Positions 53,748-61,609 of a stretch of 64,000 bases of DNA are shown here, in pieces. Source of the DNA: an uncultured Poribacteria bacterium (GTDB taxonomy: Bacteria; Poribacteria; WGA-4E; WGA-3G). The DNA is taken from assembly GCA_951812525.1 (NCBI GenBank), contig OX638316.1, positions 620,001 through 684,000 of the forward strand, given 5' to 3'. Position 1 is the first letter of the stretch; each line of letters begins with the position of its first letter. A program made the translations under genes and the position numbers. The notes under the pieces are model-generated. The model searched no databases. It was not told the DNA's origin and saw nothing but the letters and a program-made list of their open reading frames with translations.

Positions 53748-54962
53748 TTATGCACCCTTAACCAACGTCTGAACCGCTGTTTCAAGTTCAAAAGTTACCT
53801 GCTCCACCGCTTTTCTCTTTTGTGCCTTATAGGTATCGTAACACTCTCGGAGATCCCTAGGTTCAGCAACTCGGACTGATGCTACCCGCGGTCCCCGTAT
53901 TTTTGACGTACCAAAGACTTCTCTCTCCAGACGGACAATCACTTCAAGAAACCGTTCCGGCGACTGTTCTTCAGCAACATACCCGTCCGTAATCGATATA
54001 AAATTAATTAATCGCTCCAAGTCTGGATAGAAGCGTTGGAACTTCTGGAGTAGTTCCTCGTGTATCTTCCGTTCGTACTCTGTCATCTGTTCAACGTCTC
54101 TATAGACCTCGGCATCGACTATATTTTTTAAGGTTCGTACCCTTGTGAGCACATCGGCTTTAGAATTGATGCCCATGATTTTTTCAGCATGGGATAAGAT
54201 TTGCTCTTTCAGCTTTTGAATGTGCATATCAAGGGGCACGGTCTCGTCCACATTGTATTGATATTCTGCTGCAAGCGTTTTGAATATTGCGACTCCGATG
54301 CGTCGCAATCGCTCGTAGCGTTCAATCGGCGTTTGATCGGTAGATGGGAGAATATGCGCCTCTAATTCTGTAAGGGCGACATCAATGTCGTCCCACATAT
54401 CTTGTGGATAATGATATTTAATCCCGATCGGAACAACATAAAGCGGTTTGTCAACCTCCGCCTTTGCCATATCGTCCAAAGCCCAGAAGCAGAGTTGCAC
54501 AATCCCCCTCTCAAAGCGCATGACGGTATCATTCTGCCGTGAGATTTCTCCCTCAGCGAAAATAACAAGGGACGCGTCGCCTTCAGAGAAGAGTGCCCGT
54601 GTTGTGCGGAAGGCGTTTCGGTCAGCGGTGCCACGCACAATTGAATACGCGCCGAACCGCTGCAGCAGAAAACTCCGTAAACCACCGAATCTTCCTTTGT
54701 CGAAGGTCTCCCGTGCAGTCATGTAGTAGTACTGCTGAGAAAGTTGTTTGGACAAAAGAAACATAACGGCAGGGTCCGCACGTGCCGCGTGGTTGGGAAC
54801 TAACGCGGTCGGGTACCCATCTATCGCTTTTAGACGGGCAATGGATTCTGCATCAACATCCAACGTCAACCCCTTCAAACACAAGCGGTTGATAAGCGGT
54901 ATGATGGCTTTCGCAACCCGAATCGCGGTTGTATTTGGTTTCGGGGGTTTAAAATCTAACAT
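53748..54962 (-). CDS. Acyltransferase (PlsC-like)
   Basis: A 404-residue protein. The N-terminal ~200 residues have acyltransferase motifs: VPNHAARADPAV (NHx4D), FAEGEISRQND (EGxxSR region) and the PIGIKYHYPQ block. The C-terminal ~200 residues are helical and unassigned (MHIKLKEQILSH-like heptads). PlsC-type enzymes transfer an acyl group to lysophosphatidate in membrane lipid synthesis; here the acceptor may differ because the C-terminal extension is large. No membrane helix is obvious. It lies 43 bp after the ManA-like gene. Confidence 0.75.
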   Translation of the reverse strand: MLDFKPPKPNTTAIRVAKAIIPLINRLCLKGLTLDVDAESIARLKAIDGYPTALVPNHAARADPAVMFLLSKQLSQQYYYMTARETFDKGRFGGLRSFLLQRFGAYSIVRGTADRNAFRTTRALFSEGDASLVIFAEGEISRQNDTVMRFERGIVQLCFWALDDMAKAEVDKPLYVVPIGIKYHYPQDMWDDIDVALTELEAHILPSTDQTPIERYERLRRIGVAIFKTLAAEYQYNVDETVPLDMHIQKLKEQILSHAEKIMGINSKADVLTRVRTLKNIVDAEVYRDVEQMTEYERKIHEELLQKFQRFYPDLERLINFISITDGYVAEEQSPERFLEVIVRLEREVFGTSKIRGPRVASVRVAEPRDLRECYDTYKAQKRKAVEQVTFELETAVQTLVKGA

Positions 54963-55005
54963 TGCGTGCTATGGTTACGGCACACAGCGTGTACCTACTA
55001 CTCTG

Positions 55006-56112
55006 TCAAAGATTCGGTGGATAGCAACAGATAATCTCCATCGGTGTATCGCCAGTGCTAACGATGACGTAACTAGACAAACATCGTGGAATAAAGACGG
55101 ATTTGCCGCGTTTGAGCGGAACATCTTCAAAATCACCGCGCAGTACGCCCTCACCACCTAACGTCACGAGTGCATAGAAACCTTTGTCCGCAGGCATACT
55201 CAGCGTCGAATTCACCGTCAAACGTGAGCAACCGAAGAATTGCGAGGCTGCCTCTGGCACGATCCGATCCTCGCGGTTGTCGCCTTCCGCTCGGACGAGT
55301 TCCGGCGTACGTCGGATGTAGTTGTTAAGGTAGTCGAGTTCCAATTTATCAAACTCAGCGGCATCTACTGCCAGATCCCATCCGAGACCGAGGTGTCCAT
55401 CGTCCCTTTCAAACGGAAAACCTTCCCATTCAGCGAGAATGTTCCAGTCGGTAGGCTCCTGTGGTTCGAGGACACAGAGTCCTGTACCGAGCGAATGGAC
55501 AATCGGCGTGCGTAAAAAATATACCTCACCGACCTTCGGTTCAACGACGTGCATGAGACTCCGTAGCGTTGGCACATCTTGTGCTTCCATTAGGCGACGG
55601 AATTCGGCTTTGTCTATCGCTTCTTTCCAGCCTATCCATGCTTTTGCACCGGGACGTGTACCGATTAAAATCCACGCTTCGTTTTTGCCGAAGGGTGAAT
55701 TCAGATGCTTCTTTGAAAAATCTGGATTCGGATGCCAGTGGATAGGGATATGCGCTCCCTCACCGACATCAAAAATCTTGAGGAGCACGCCTAATTCAGT
55801 GCCGTATTTGTCGACATGCGCGCTACCGAGTGTCTCTTCCGGGAATGCATCCAAGAGTTCTTTTAGTAAAACGATCTCACCGCTTGGAAGTTCAACGCGG
55901 CTGAGTCCTTTGTCAGGCGGATTCTCTCTACCGGGAGTGATTGCCCGGTTGGTGGAGAAGATCCATTCTTCAGAGTAGTAATCATCTTTCGGATCGGGTT
56001 CGCCCATAAACTCAGCACGGAGTTTTCCACCGTTATAGAAATGTAGGTAGGTGTTCGGTGCTAAAGCGATGGGCGCGTTTAGCATTGACTGTAGTTCGTT
56101 TTGTGATGCCAT
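55006..56112 (-). CDS. Mannose-6-phosphate isomerase-like (class I) cupin protein
   Basis: A 368-residue two-cupin protein. It has zinc-ligand segments typical of class I phosphomannose isomerases: GEGAHIPIHWHPNPDF (His-x-His region), NEAWILIGT, FLRTPIVHSLGTG and a C-terminal GGEGVLRGDF second cupin. It may interconvert fructose-6-P and mannose-6-P, but many relatives act on other sugars. AAAGGAT precedes ATG, and a TTGACA-N17-TAAATT promoter lies about 65 nt upstream. Confidence 0.78.
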   Translation of the reverse strand: MASQNELQSMLNAPIALAPNTYLHFYNGGKLRAEFMGEPDPKDDYYSEEWIFSTNRAITPGRENPPDKGLSRVELPSGEIVLLKELLDAFPEETLGSAHVDKYGTELGVLLKIFDVGEGAHIPIHWHPNPDFSKKHLNSPFGKNEAWILIGTRPGAKAWIGWKEAIDKAEFRRLMEAQDVPTLRSLMHVVEPKVGEVYFLRTPIVHSLGTGLCVLEPQEPTDWNILAEWEGFPFERDDGHLGLGWDLAVDAAEFDKLELDYLNNYIRRTPELVRAEGDNREDRIVPEAASQFFGCSRLTVNSTLSMPADKGFYALVTLGGEGVLRGDFEDVPLKRGKSVFIPRCLSSYVIVSTGDTPMEIICCYPPNL

Positions 56113-56174
56113 TATGTTATCCTTTCTCTATCTTTAAAAAAACTAAGGCGTAAGGGTTTCCCTTGTTTGAAGCC

Positions 56175-56203
56175 AATTTATCATTTTAGACAGGTTTTGT
56201 CAA
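56175..56203 (-). promoter_or_regulatory. Promoter of the ManA-like gene
   Basis: On the minus strand: TTGACA (56203-56198), 17-nt spacer, TAAATT (56180-56175), preceded by TG-N. Confidence 0.55.
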
Positions 56204-56239
56204 GTCACTTTTTGGGTGGCTTAGGGACATTTAGCTCTT

Positions 56240-56266
56240 CTGTAGGAGCGATCTCCCGATCGCGAC
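56240..56266 (+). repeat. CTGTAGGAGCGA repeat, copy 2
   Basis: CTGTAGGAGCGATCTCCCGA then TCGCGAC. GCGATC / GATCGC form a small stem with a TCCC loop. It matches 40325-40351. Confidence 0.55.
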
Positions 56267-56369
56267 TTTCCAACCAAAACGGTTAAAAAGCGAAAAACTA
56301 AATAATCATAGAAACGGGTTTGGAAGGATAAATTTGGGTTTTGGTTTACGATACGTTAGCATTCGGATT

Positions 56370-56741
56370 TTACAGAATCCATGATTGTATGTGATTAGCA
56401 ATTACTTCAATATCAGTTATGGTTCCATCAGCGATCTTAAAACCGAGATCAATAATTAAATCATCAATGTTAGGACGACGAGAATAACCATTTAATTTTA
56501 AAAACCAGAGCGCACAAGTTAGACCGATACGCTTATTCCCGTCTAAAAATATATGCCCTGTAATAATATGGTGCGCATATACAGCGGCTTTCTGAAATAA
56601 AGAAGGAAATAGTTCTGTGTTACCAAACTTCTCACCAACTATATCAATCAAATAGCGGAGCTGATCTTCCTTTAATACCTGATAGTCACTAACATGGCTC
56701 TGAGCAACGATCAGAATATCTTCAATAGTCAAATATCTCAA
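56370..56741 (-). CDS. Doc-like (death-on-curing) Fic toxin
   Basis: A 123-residue Fic-fold protein of the Doc type, which phosphorylates a translation factor (EF-Tu in phage P1). The catalytic loop is HIFLDGNKR (His ~63), and it starts RYLTIEDILIVAQSHV, the usual Doc N-terminus. I chose TTG 56741: its TTG overlaps the TGA of the upstream TPR gene (TTGA). The alternative ATG at 56762 gives seven extra residues in the TPR gene. No Phd antitoxin is present; the coupled TPR gene occupies its place. Confidence 0.8.
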   Translation of the reverse strand: MRYLTIEDILIVAQSHVSDYQVLKEDQLRYLIDIVGEKFGNTELFPSLFQKAAVYAHHIITGHIFLDGNKRIGLTCALWFLKLNGYSRRPNIDDLIIDLGFKIADGTITDIEVIANHIQSWIL

Positions 56742-57034
56742 ATGTTGCCGAGGGTTTTCCATGCGCGATCGTGGTCTCGTAGTATTTCATCTAAGGCGAT
56801 GATGTCACTCATACCGAGGTCTCTGGCAGTCACTATGTCTGATTTGGCTTTTCCCCGTTCCCCAAGACGTAAGTAGGCACCGGCGCGATTGTAATAGGCT
56901 TCAGCATAGTCGGGTTTGAGTTTTATCGCTCTGGTGTAGTTTTCAATGGCAAGTTCCAACTCACCTTTTCTGCTGTGCTCTAATCCGCGAGTGTAATATT
57001 TATTAACAAGCTCTTGATCGAGTTCTTGCATCAT
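56738..57034 (-). CDS. Small TPR protein, possible partner of Doc
   Basis: A 98-residue protein with about two and a half TPR repeats: LVNKYYTRGLEHSRKGELEL-AIENYTRAIKLKPDYAEAYYNRAGAYLRLGERGKAKSD and a helical tail DIIALDEILRDHDRAW. GGAGG lies 5 nt before ATG 57034 (8 nt before a second ATG at 57031). The stop overlaps the start of the Doc gene by 4 nt. In classic doc operons the first gene is the antitoxin phd; this TPR protein is not homologous by eye, so a binding/inhibitory role is a hypothesis. Confidence 0.8.
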   Translation of the reverse strand: MMQELDQELVNKYYTRGLEHSRKGELELAIENYTRAIKLKPDYAEAYYNRAGAYLRLGERGKAKSDIVTARDLGMSDIIALDEILRDHDRAWKTLGNI

Positions 57035-57133
57035 CTTTTCCTCCACAATGCAGTTTTCTGTGGCTAATGATAACACATCCAGGAGGCAGATGTCAATCGA
57101 ATATTAGAACTCCCACATCAAACTATAAGAGAT

Positions 57134-57160
57134 GTTGGGTTTCACTCCGTTCAACCCCAC
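57134..57160. repeat. GTTGGGTTT...CAACCC inverted repeat
   Basis: GTTGGGTTTCACTCCGTTCA then ACCCCAC; matches the element at 41406-41434 (GTTGGTT..TTCAACCA). It runs directly into the 57158-57184 hairpin. Confidence 0.5.
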
Positions 57161-57184
57161 GGAGTGCCACACGCGCACTCCGTG
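57158..57184 (+). repeat. Hairpin repeat with compensatory changes, copy 2
   Basis: CACGGAGTG / CACTCCGTG, 9-bp stem with 9-nt loop CCACACGCG, followed by TTGATT. Two base pairs differ from the copy at 23220 and both arms change together. Confidence 0.65.
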
Positions 57185-57326
57185 TTGATTCCATACGATT
57201 ATCACAGCACCGAAAAAAACATTTGTATCCTAAAGCATTCTGTGTTACCGTATATAATAGAGAGCACAGTTTCCATGTTTACCCGCCTATGATAAGCTTC
57301 AAAAAGTAAAAAGGATAAACAAAAAA

Positions 57327-58121
57327 ATGGAAAAATCGAAAAATAGGATACAGGTAGCAGCACGGAACTTGATAATACATTCTTTTTTTCTCTTAACCCT
57401 TTCCTTTTGTGTGCCCACATCAGCCCAAGAATCAACCCCCGATATCGAATCTGTCATTACACACATCGATCAGCTCTACCGTAGTCAAAGCAGTTATGCC
57501 GAGATGGAGATGCATATCGTCACACCGCATTGGGAGCGAACCCTCGCGATGACGGTTTGGTCGAAAGGCATGGATAAGACTTTTATCCGAATTACCGCAC
57601 CCAAAAAGGAACAGGGGGTCGCAACACTGCGTATCGAAAACGAAATGTGGAACTATCTCCCTAAGACAAATAAGGTAATGAAAATTCCACCGTCAATGAT
57701 GATGGGGTCGTGGATGGGCTCGGATTTCACGAATGATGACTTGGTCAGGGAGTCGTCAATGCTCAATGATTACACTTATCAGTTTGTTACACCAGACGAC
57801 GCATCCGCAGGTCATCTCTATGTCGAACTCGTGCCGAAAGAGGATTCTCCGATAGTTTGGGGAAAGATTGTCGCAGCGGTGCAATCCAGCGATTATACAC
57901 CGGTGTGGCAGCGGTTCTATGACGAAAAAGGGAGCTTGATGCGGATCATGAATTTCAAGGAGATCAAAACGTTTGCGGGGAAAACTCTCCCTTCTGTGAT
58001 GGAAATGCTTCCGCAAAATAAAGAGGGTCATAAAACGGTTGTTCGGTGGATGAATGCTACATTCGATTCAGAGATTGATGACAAAATCTTCACGCGCCGA
58101 AATCTCCAGAGAAGGCGATAG
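57327..58121 (+). CDS. LolA-like outer-membrane lipoprotein-sorting protein
   Basis: A 264-residue protein with a signal peptide (hydrophobic residues ~15-34, VPTSAQES cleavage region). The mature part has the MEMHIVTPHWERTLAMTVWS, FIRITAPKKEQGVATLRIEN and MWNYLPKTNKVMKIPPSMMM pattern of the LolA-like 'outer membrane lipoprotein-sorting protein' family (TP_0789-like, PF17131). It is followed 13 bp later by two FtsX-type permeases and an ATPase, so it likely serves as the periplasmic carrier for that exporter. Confidence 0.85.
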   Translation: MEKSKNRIQVAARNLIIHSFFLLTLSFCVPTSAQESTPDIESVITHIDQLYRSQSSYAEMEMHIVTPHWERTLAMTVWSKGMDKTFIRITAPKKEQGVATLRIENEMWNYLPKTNKVMKIPPSMMMGSWMGSDFTNDDLVRESSMLNDYTYQFVTPDDASAGHLYVELVPKEDSPIVWGKIVAAVQSSDYTPVWQRFYDEKGSLMRIMNFKEIKTFAGKTLPSVMEMLPQNKEGHKTVVRWMNATFDSEIDDKIFTRRNLQRRR

Positions 58122-58134
58122 ATAGTTTGACACT

Positions 58135-59349
58135 ATGATACTCAAAATTGCGTTTCGTAACACCTTTCGTCAAAAACGGCGGACTATCCTTACTGCTCTC
58201 GCAATGGCAGTCGGTTTTACGCTCTTGTCGCTAACCATCGGTTTGTCTGATGGTGCGTATGGCGGTATTATTGAGATGTTCACACGAAATCGCACTGGAC
58301 ATATTCAGGTACACCGTGAAGGTTATCTTGATAAGCCGTCGCTCTATGAAACGATTGATGGCTATACCACTGTTGGTGAGAAGATTCAGCGTACTGAGGG
58401 GGTTGAAGCGTGGACGCCGCGCGTGTATGCAGCTGGACTCGGTTCTGTCGGTGAAAAGAGTACGGCTGTCCAGATTATTGGCATTGATGTGACACGAGAG
58501 ATCCAAACGACGCGATTTGATAATAAAGTGGTTGAAGGCAGTGTATTAGCGGAAACGCCTTCGCATCAAGCAGTTATTGGGACTGGCTTGGCGAAGATTC
58601 TTTCTGCGAAGGTTGGTAGTGAAATTGTGATTTTTTCGCAGGCTGCCGATGGTTCGCTTGCGAATGACGTGTATAAGATCATCGGGATTGCAGAGAGTGG
58701 TGACGATCCAACAGATCGAACGGTGTGCTATCTACACATCGAAGATGCTCAAGAATTGTTTGTGCTTGAAGGGCGCGCCCACGAAATTGCTGTGATTGTT
58801 TCAAACATAAATCACGTTGACAAAGTTACAAATGCAATCGAAGCAAGCCTCAATGACTCATCGCTTGATGTTGCGCCGTGGCAGGTGGTTGCGAAATCCT
58901 TTTACCGTGCTATGCGGGCAGATCAACAAGGGGATGCGATCTCACGCTGGGTGATTATGCTTATCGTGGCTATCGGCGTCCTCAATACGGTGCTGATGTC
59001 GGTGCTGGAGCGGACGCGTGAATACGGTGTGCTGAAGGCAGTCGGGACAACACCTTTCCAAATATTCCGGTTAGTCATCTGTGAAGTGGTCATCATCGCA
59101 CTCGGCAGCATTTGCATTGGTGCGCTCCTTGGCGTCTTAGCCAATTATCTGCTATCTATATACGGCATCACATACCCAGAAGAAATTAGCTATGGCGGTA
59201 TGAAATTCAAGACATTATACGCTGAAGTCAATGTCCGATCTCTGATTACTCCTGCTATCACTGTTATGCTGTCAGCGGCGGTTGTCAGTCTGTTCCCAGC
59301 GATAAAAGCGGCTCGGATTCTGCCAGCAAGGGCGATGCGGACACATTGA
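58135..59349 (+). CDS. ABC transporter permease, FtsX/LolC-E type (1)
   Basis: A 404-residue membrane protein. An N-terminal helix (ILTALAMAVGFTLLSLTIGL) is followed by a ~210-residue periplasmic domain (MacB_PCD pattern) and three C-terminal helices. The first of these is in WVIMLIVAIGVLNTVLMSVLE, followed by RTREYGVLKAVGTTPFQIFR and ALGSICIGALLGVL. The basic RNTFRQKRRT start and the EYGVLKAVG phrase are characteristic. It probably pairs with the second permease and the ATPase to move lipoproteins or other envelope cargo. Confidence 0.85.
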   Translation: MILKIAFRNTFRQKRRTILTALAMAVGFTLLSLTIGLSDGAYGGIIEMFTRNRTGHIQVHREGYLDKPSLYETIDGYTTVGEKIQRTEGVEAWTPRVYAAGLGSVGEKSTAVQIIGIDVTREIQTTRFDNKVVEGSVLAETPSHQAVIGTGLAKILSAKVGSEIVIFSQAADGSLANDVYKIIGIAESGDDPTDRTVCYLHIEDAQELFVLEGRAHEIAVIVSNINHVDKVTNAIEASLNDSSLDVAPWQVVAKSFYRAMRADQQGDAISRWVIMLIVAIGVLNTVLMSVLERTREYGVLKAVGTTPFQIFRLVICEVVIIALGSICIGALLGVLANYLLSIYGITYPEEISYGGMKFKTLYAEVNVRSLITPAITVMLSAAVVSLFPAIKAARILPARAMRTH

Positions 59350-59383
59350 TATGGCTGTCAGCAATCAGCGGTCAGTAGTAAAG

Positions 59384-59412
59384 AATCGGGGTTACAAACC
59401 CCTCCTACAAAG
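59384..59412 (+). repeat. TCGGGGTTACAAAC repeat, copy 1
   Basis: AATCGGGGTTACAAACCCCT then CCTACAAAG: inverted repeat GGGGTTtacAAACCCC-like core. Copies at 61521-61555 and 61575-61609. A TCAGT-type repeat lies just before it (59352-59375). Confidence 0.55.
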
Positions 59413-59426
59413 ATAGGTCTAAAACC

Positions 59427-60656
59427 GTGTGGTTGATATTACTAAAATTAGCATGGCGAAATATCTTTCGGAATAAACGGCGGACGCTCATCGCTGCAAC
59501 AGCGATCGGTATCGGTCTGACTGCCCTAATTTTCATGGACGCTTTCATGATAGGGATGGAAGAGACGATGGTCCGGACAGTTACCGGTTCTTTCCTCGGC
59601 GACGCGCAGATTCATCGGGCAGGTTTCCGAGACGAACAAGAAGCGGCATTGACGATTCAGGCACTCGATGAGGTTACAACGAATCTTGCTGAAGAAGCTA
59701 TCGTCCAGCATTGGACGCAAAGGGTACTTGTTTTGGGTATGATCACATCGCCAGCGAATGTCAGTGCGATTAACCTTGTCGGGGTTCATCCGCCTACAGA
59801 GAAATACCTGTCTCTGATTGATGATGCGGTAACGGAAGGAGTCTACTTTGAAGGAGATAATAGTCGCGATATTGTTGTCGGTGGGAAACTCGCCGAAATT
59901 TTAGAAATTGGAATTGGGGATCGGGTGGTCGTGACGGTGGCACAAGCTAAAACAGGAGAGCTTTCGCAGGAGATGTTCCGGGTCTCTGGTATTTATCAAT
60001 TTGCTGACGAAGGGATGAACAGTGGGATGGCGTTTGTCCGGATTCAAAAGGCACAAGAGATGCTTGCTATCGGCAATAACGTTCATGAAATAGCGATTAA
60101 ATTCACTGATATTGCCTACTCTCAGGATTTGACGATGCCATTTTGGGACACTTATTCCCAACAGGGCAATGAAGCATTAAGTTGGACAGAACTCATGTCG
60201 CAATTGACAGCCATATTCGAAATGACGCAATACAGTAAATACATCGTGGGCGTTATATTGTTTGGGGTGGTTGTCTTTGGAATTATCAATACACTTTTCA
60301 TGTCGTTGTATGAGCGAATGTTTGAATTTGGCGTGTTGCGCGCTGTTGGAACCCGCCCGTTTGGAATGGCGCGTGTTATCTTATTTGAGGCAGGGGCATT
60401 GGCTGTTGTGAGTATTGGTGTGGGTGTGATACTCGGTTTTTGTGTGACGGCACTATTAGCTCACATAGGTATTGATTATACTGGCATTGAGTTTGTGGGT
60501 GTGACGATGCAGGAGTTCATCCGACCGGTCATGAAGGTTGAACAGTTTACTATTTATCCGATATGGCTTTTCGTTTTTACTATCATCGCTGGGCTGTATC
60601 CAGCTCGGTATGTAACTAAAATGTCGCCCGTAGACGCAATGCGACGAAGCTTTTAA
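59427..60656 (+). CDS. ABC transporter permease, FtsX/LolC-E type (2)
   Basis: A 409-residue paralogue of the preceding permease with the same layout: RNIFRNKRRTLIAATAIGIG, a periplasmic domain, VGVILFGVVVFGIINTLFMS, LYERMFEFGVLRAVGTRPFG, and two further helices. The two proteins are clearly different in sequence, as in LolC/LolE heterodimers. It begins 77 bp after permease 1, a gap filled by the repeat sequences. GTG is the start in the sequence (59427). Confidence 0.85.
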   Translation: MWLILLKLAWRNIFRNKRRTLIAATAIGIGLTALIFMDAFMIGMEETMVRTVTGSFLGDAQIHRAGFRDEQEAALTIQALDEVTTNLAEEAIVQHWTQRVLVLGMITSPANVSAINLVGVHPPTEKYLSLIDDAVTEGVYFEGDNSRDIVVGGKLAEILEIGIGDRVVVTVAQAKTGELSQEMFRVSGIYQFADEGMNSGMAFVRIQKAQEMLAIGNNVHEIAIKFTDIAYSQDLTMPFWDTYSQQGNEALSWTELMSQLTAIFEMTQYSKYIVGVILFGVVVFGIINTLFMSLYERMFEFGVLRAVGTRPFGMARVILFEAGALAVVSIGVGVILGFCVTALLAHIGIDYTGIEFVGVTMQEFIRPVMKVEQFTIYPIWLFVFTIIAGLYPARYVTKMSPVDAMRRSF

Positions 60657-60669
60657 CGATTATGTCTGG

Positions 60670-60694
60670 TCGGCGTTTCCGCTGTCAACGCCGA
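60670..60694 (+). terminator. Hairpin after permease 2
   Basis: TCGGCGTT / AACGCCGA stem with a 9-nt loop. No T-run; it may modulate transcription before the ATPase gene. Confidence 0.4.
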
Positions 60695-60796
60695 TCTAAA
60701 AATGATAAAAACCTACTTTAGGTTATGAACGGTTTCTTAACAATTAGAATACCGCCCTGACAACAGAAGGGCAGCTCAGATTCAATCATCAAAAAA

Positions 60797-61498
60797 ATGG
60801 AACAAATTGAGAAAAGAGATGTCATCGTCACAGAAGGTGTGACAAAGGTTTATGCGGCGGATGGAATTCCGGTCAACGCTCTTAATGGGATTGATCTGAC
60901 CATCGAATCGGGAGAATTTACGGCAATCGTGGGTCCTTCTGGTTCGGGCAAAACGACCTTTCTCAACATCATTTCTGGGTTGGATAGCCCGACAGAAGGG
61001 AAAGTGTGGCTTGCTGGTAAGGTGCTGTCAGAGATGGGTGGCAATGAACTCTCTGACTTTCGACGCGATAACATCGGATTCATTTTTCAGGCTTACAATT
61101 TGATCCCGGTGTTGACAGTTGAGGAAAACGTTGAATACATCATGCTCTTGGCGGGTGTACCGAAAGCGGAACGGCACGAACGGGTTATAACTATGCTTGA
61201 AACGGTCGGATTAAAGGGGGTTGCTAACCGGACACCGACGCAGCTTTCAGGTGGGCAGCAACAGCGCGTTGCCATCGCACGCGCCATGGTCTCCGAACCG
61301 ACGATTATCCTCGCCGATGAACCTACTGCGAACCTCGACTCCAAAACGGGTGCTGATCTGCTTGAGATGATGCGTCGCCTCAACTCGGAAACCGGTATGA
61401 CGTTTATTTTTTCCACACACGATCCGATGGTGATGGAGAGTGCGGAACGTCTGATTACGCTTCGTGATGGGCAGATAGACAGCGATGAGGTGAAGTAA
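60797..61498 (+). CDS. ABC transporter ATP-binding protein, LolD/MacB type
   Basis: A 233-residue ATPase with Walker A GPSGSGKTTFLN, Q-loop FIFQAYNLIPVLTVEENVEY, signature LSGGQQQRVAIARAM and Walker B IILADEPTANLDSKTG. These are the hallmarks of the MacB/LolD/FtsE class that powers permeases of the kind encoded directly upstream. Together with the LolA-like protein it forms a likely envelope-lipoprotein or siderophore-like export unit; the cargo is not known. Confidence 0.9.
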   Translation: MEQIEKRDVIVTEGVTKVYAADGIPVNALNGIDLTIESGEFTAIVGPSGSGKTTFLNIISGLDSPTEGKVWLAGKVLSEMGGNELSDFRRDNIGFIFQAYNLIPVLTVEENVEYIMLLAGVPKAERHERVITMLETVGLKGVANRTPTQLSGGQQQRVAIARAMVSEPTIILADEPTANLDSKTGADLLEMMRRLNSETGMTFIFSTHDPMVMESAERLITLRDGQIDSDEVK

Positions 61499-61520
61499 TA
61501 GTTGTCAGTGAAAACAGACA

Positions 61521-61609
61521 GTAAAGCATCGGGGTTTCAAACCACTCCCACAAAGAGCATATCCCAAGAGAATTGTAAAGCATCGGGGTTACAAACCCAT
61601 CCCACAAAG
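61521..61609 (+). repeat. TCGGGGTTACAAAC repeats, copies 2 and 3
   Basis: Two copies, 61521-61555 and 61575-61609 (GTAAAGCATCGGGGTTTCAA-type), 54 bp apart; the second ends one base before the ATG of the barrel protein. Confidence 0.6.
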
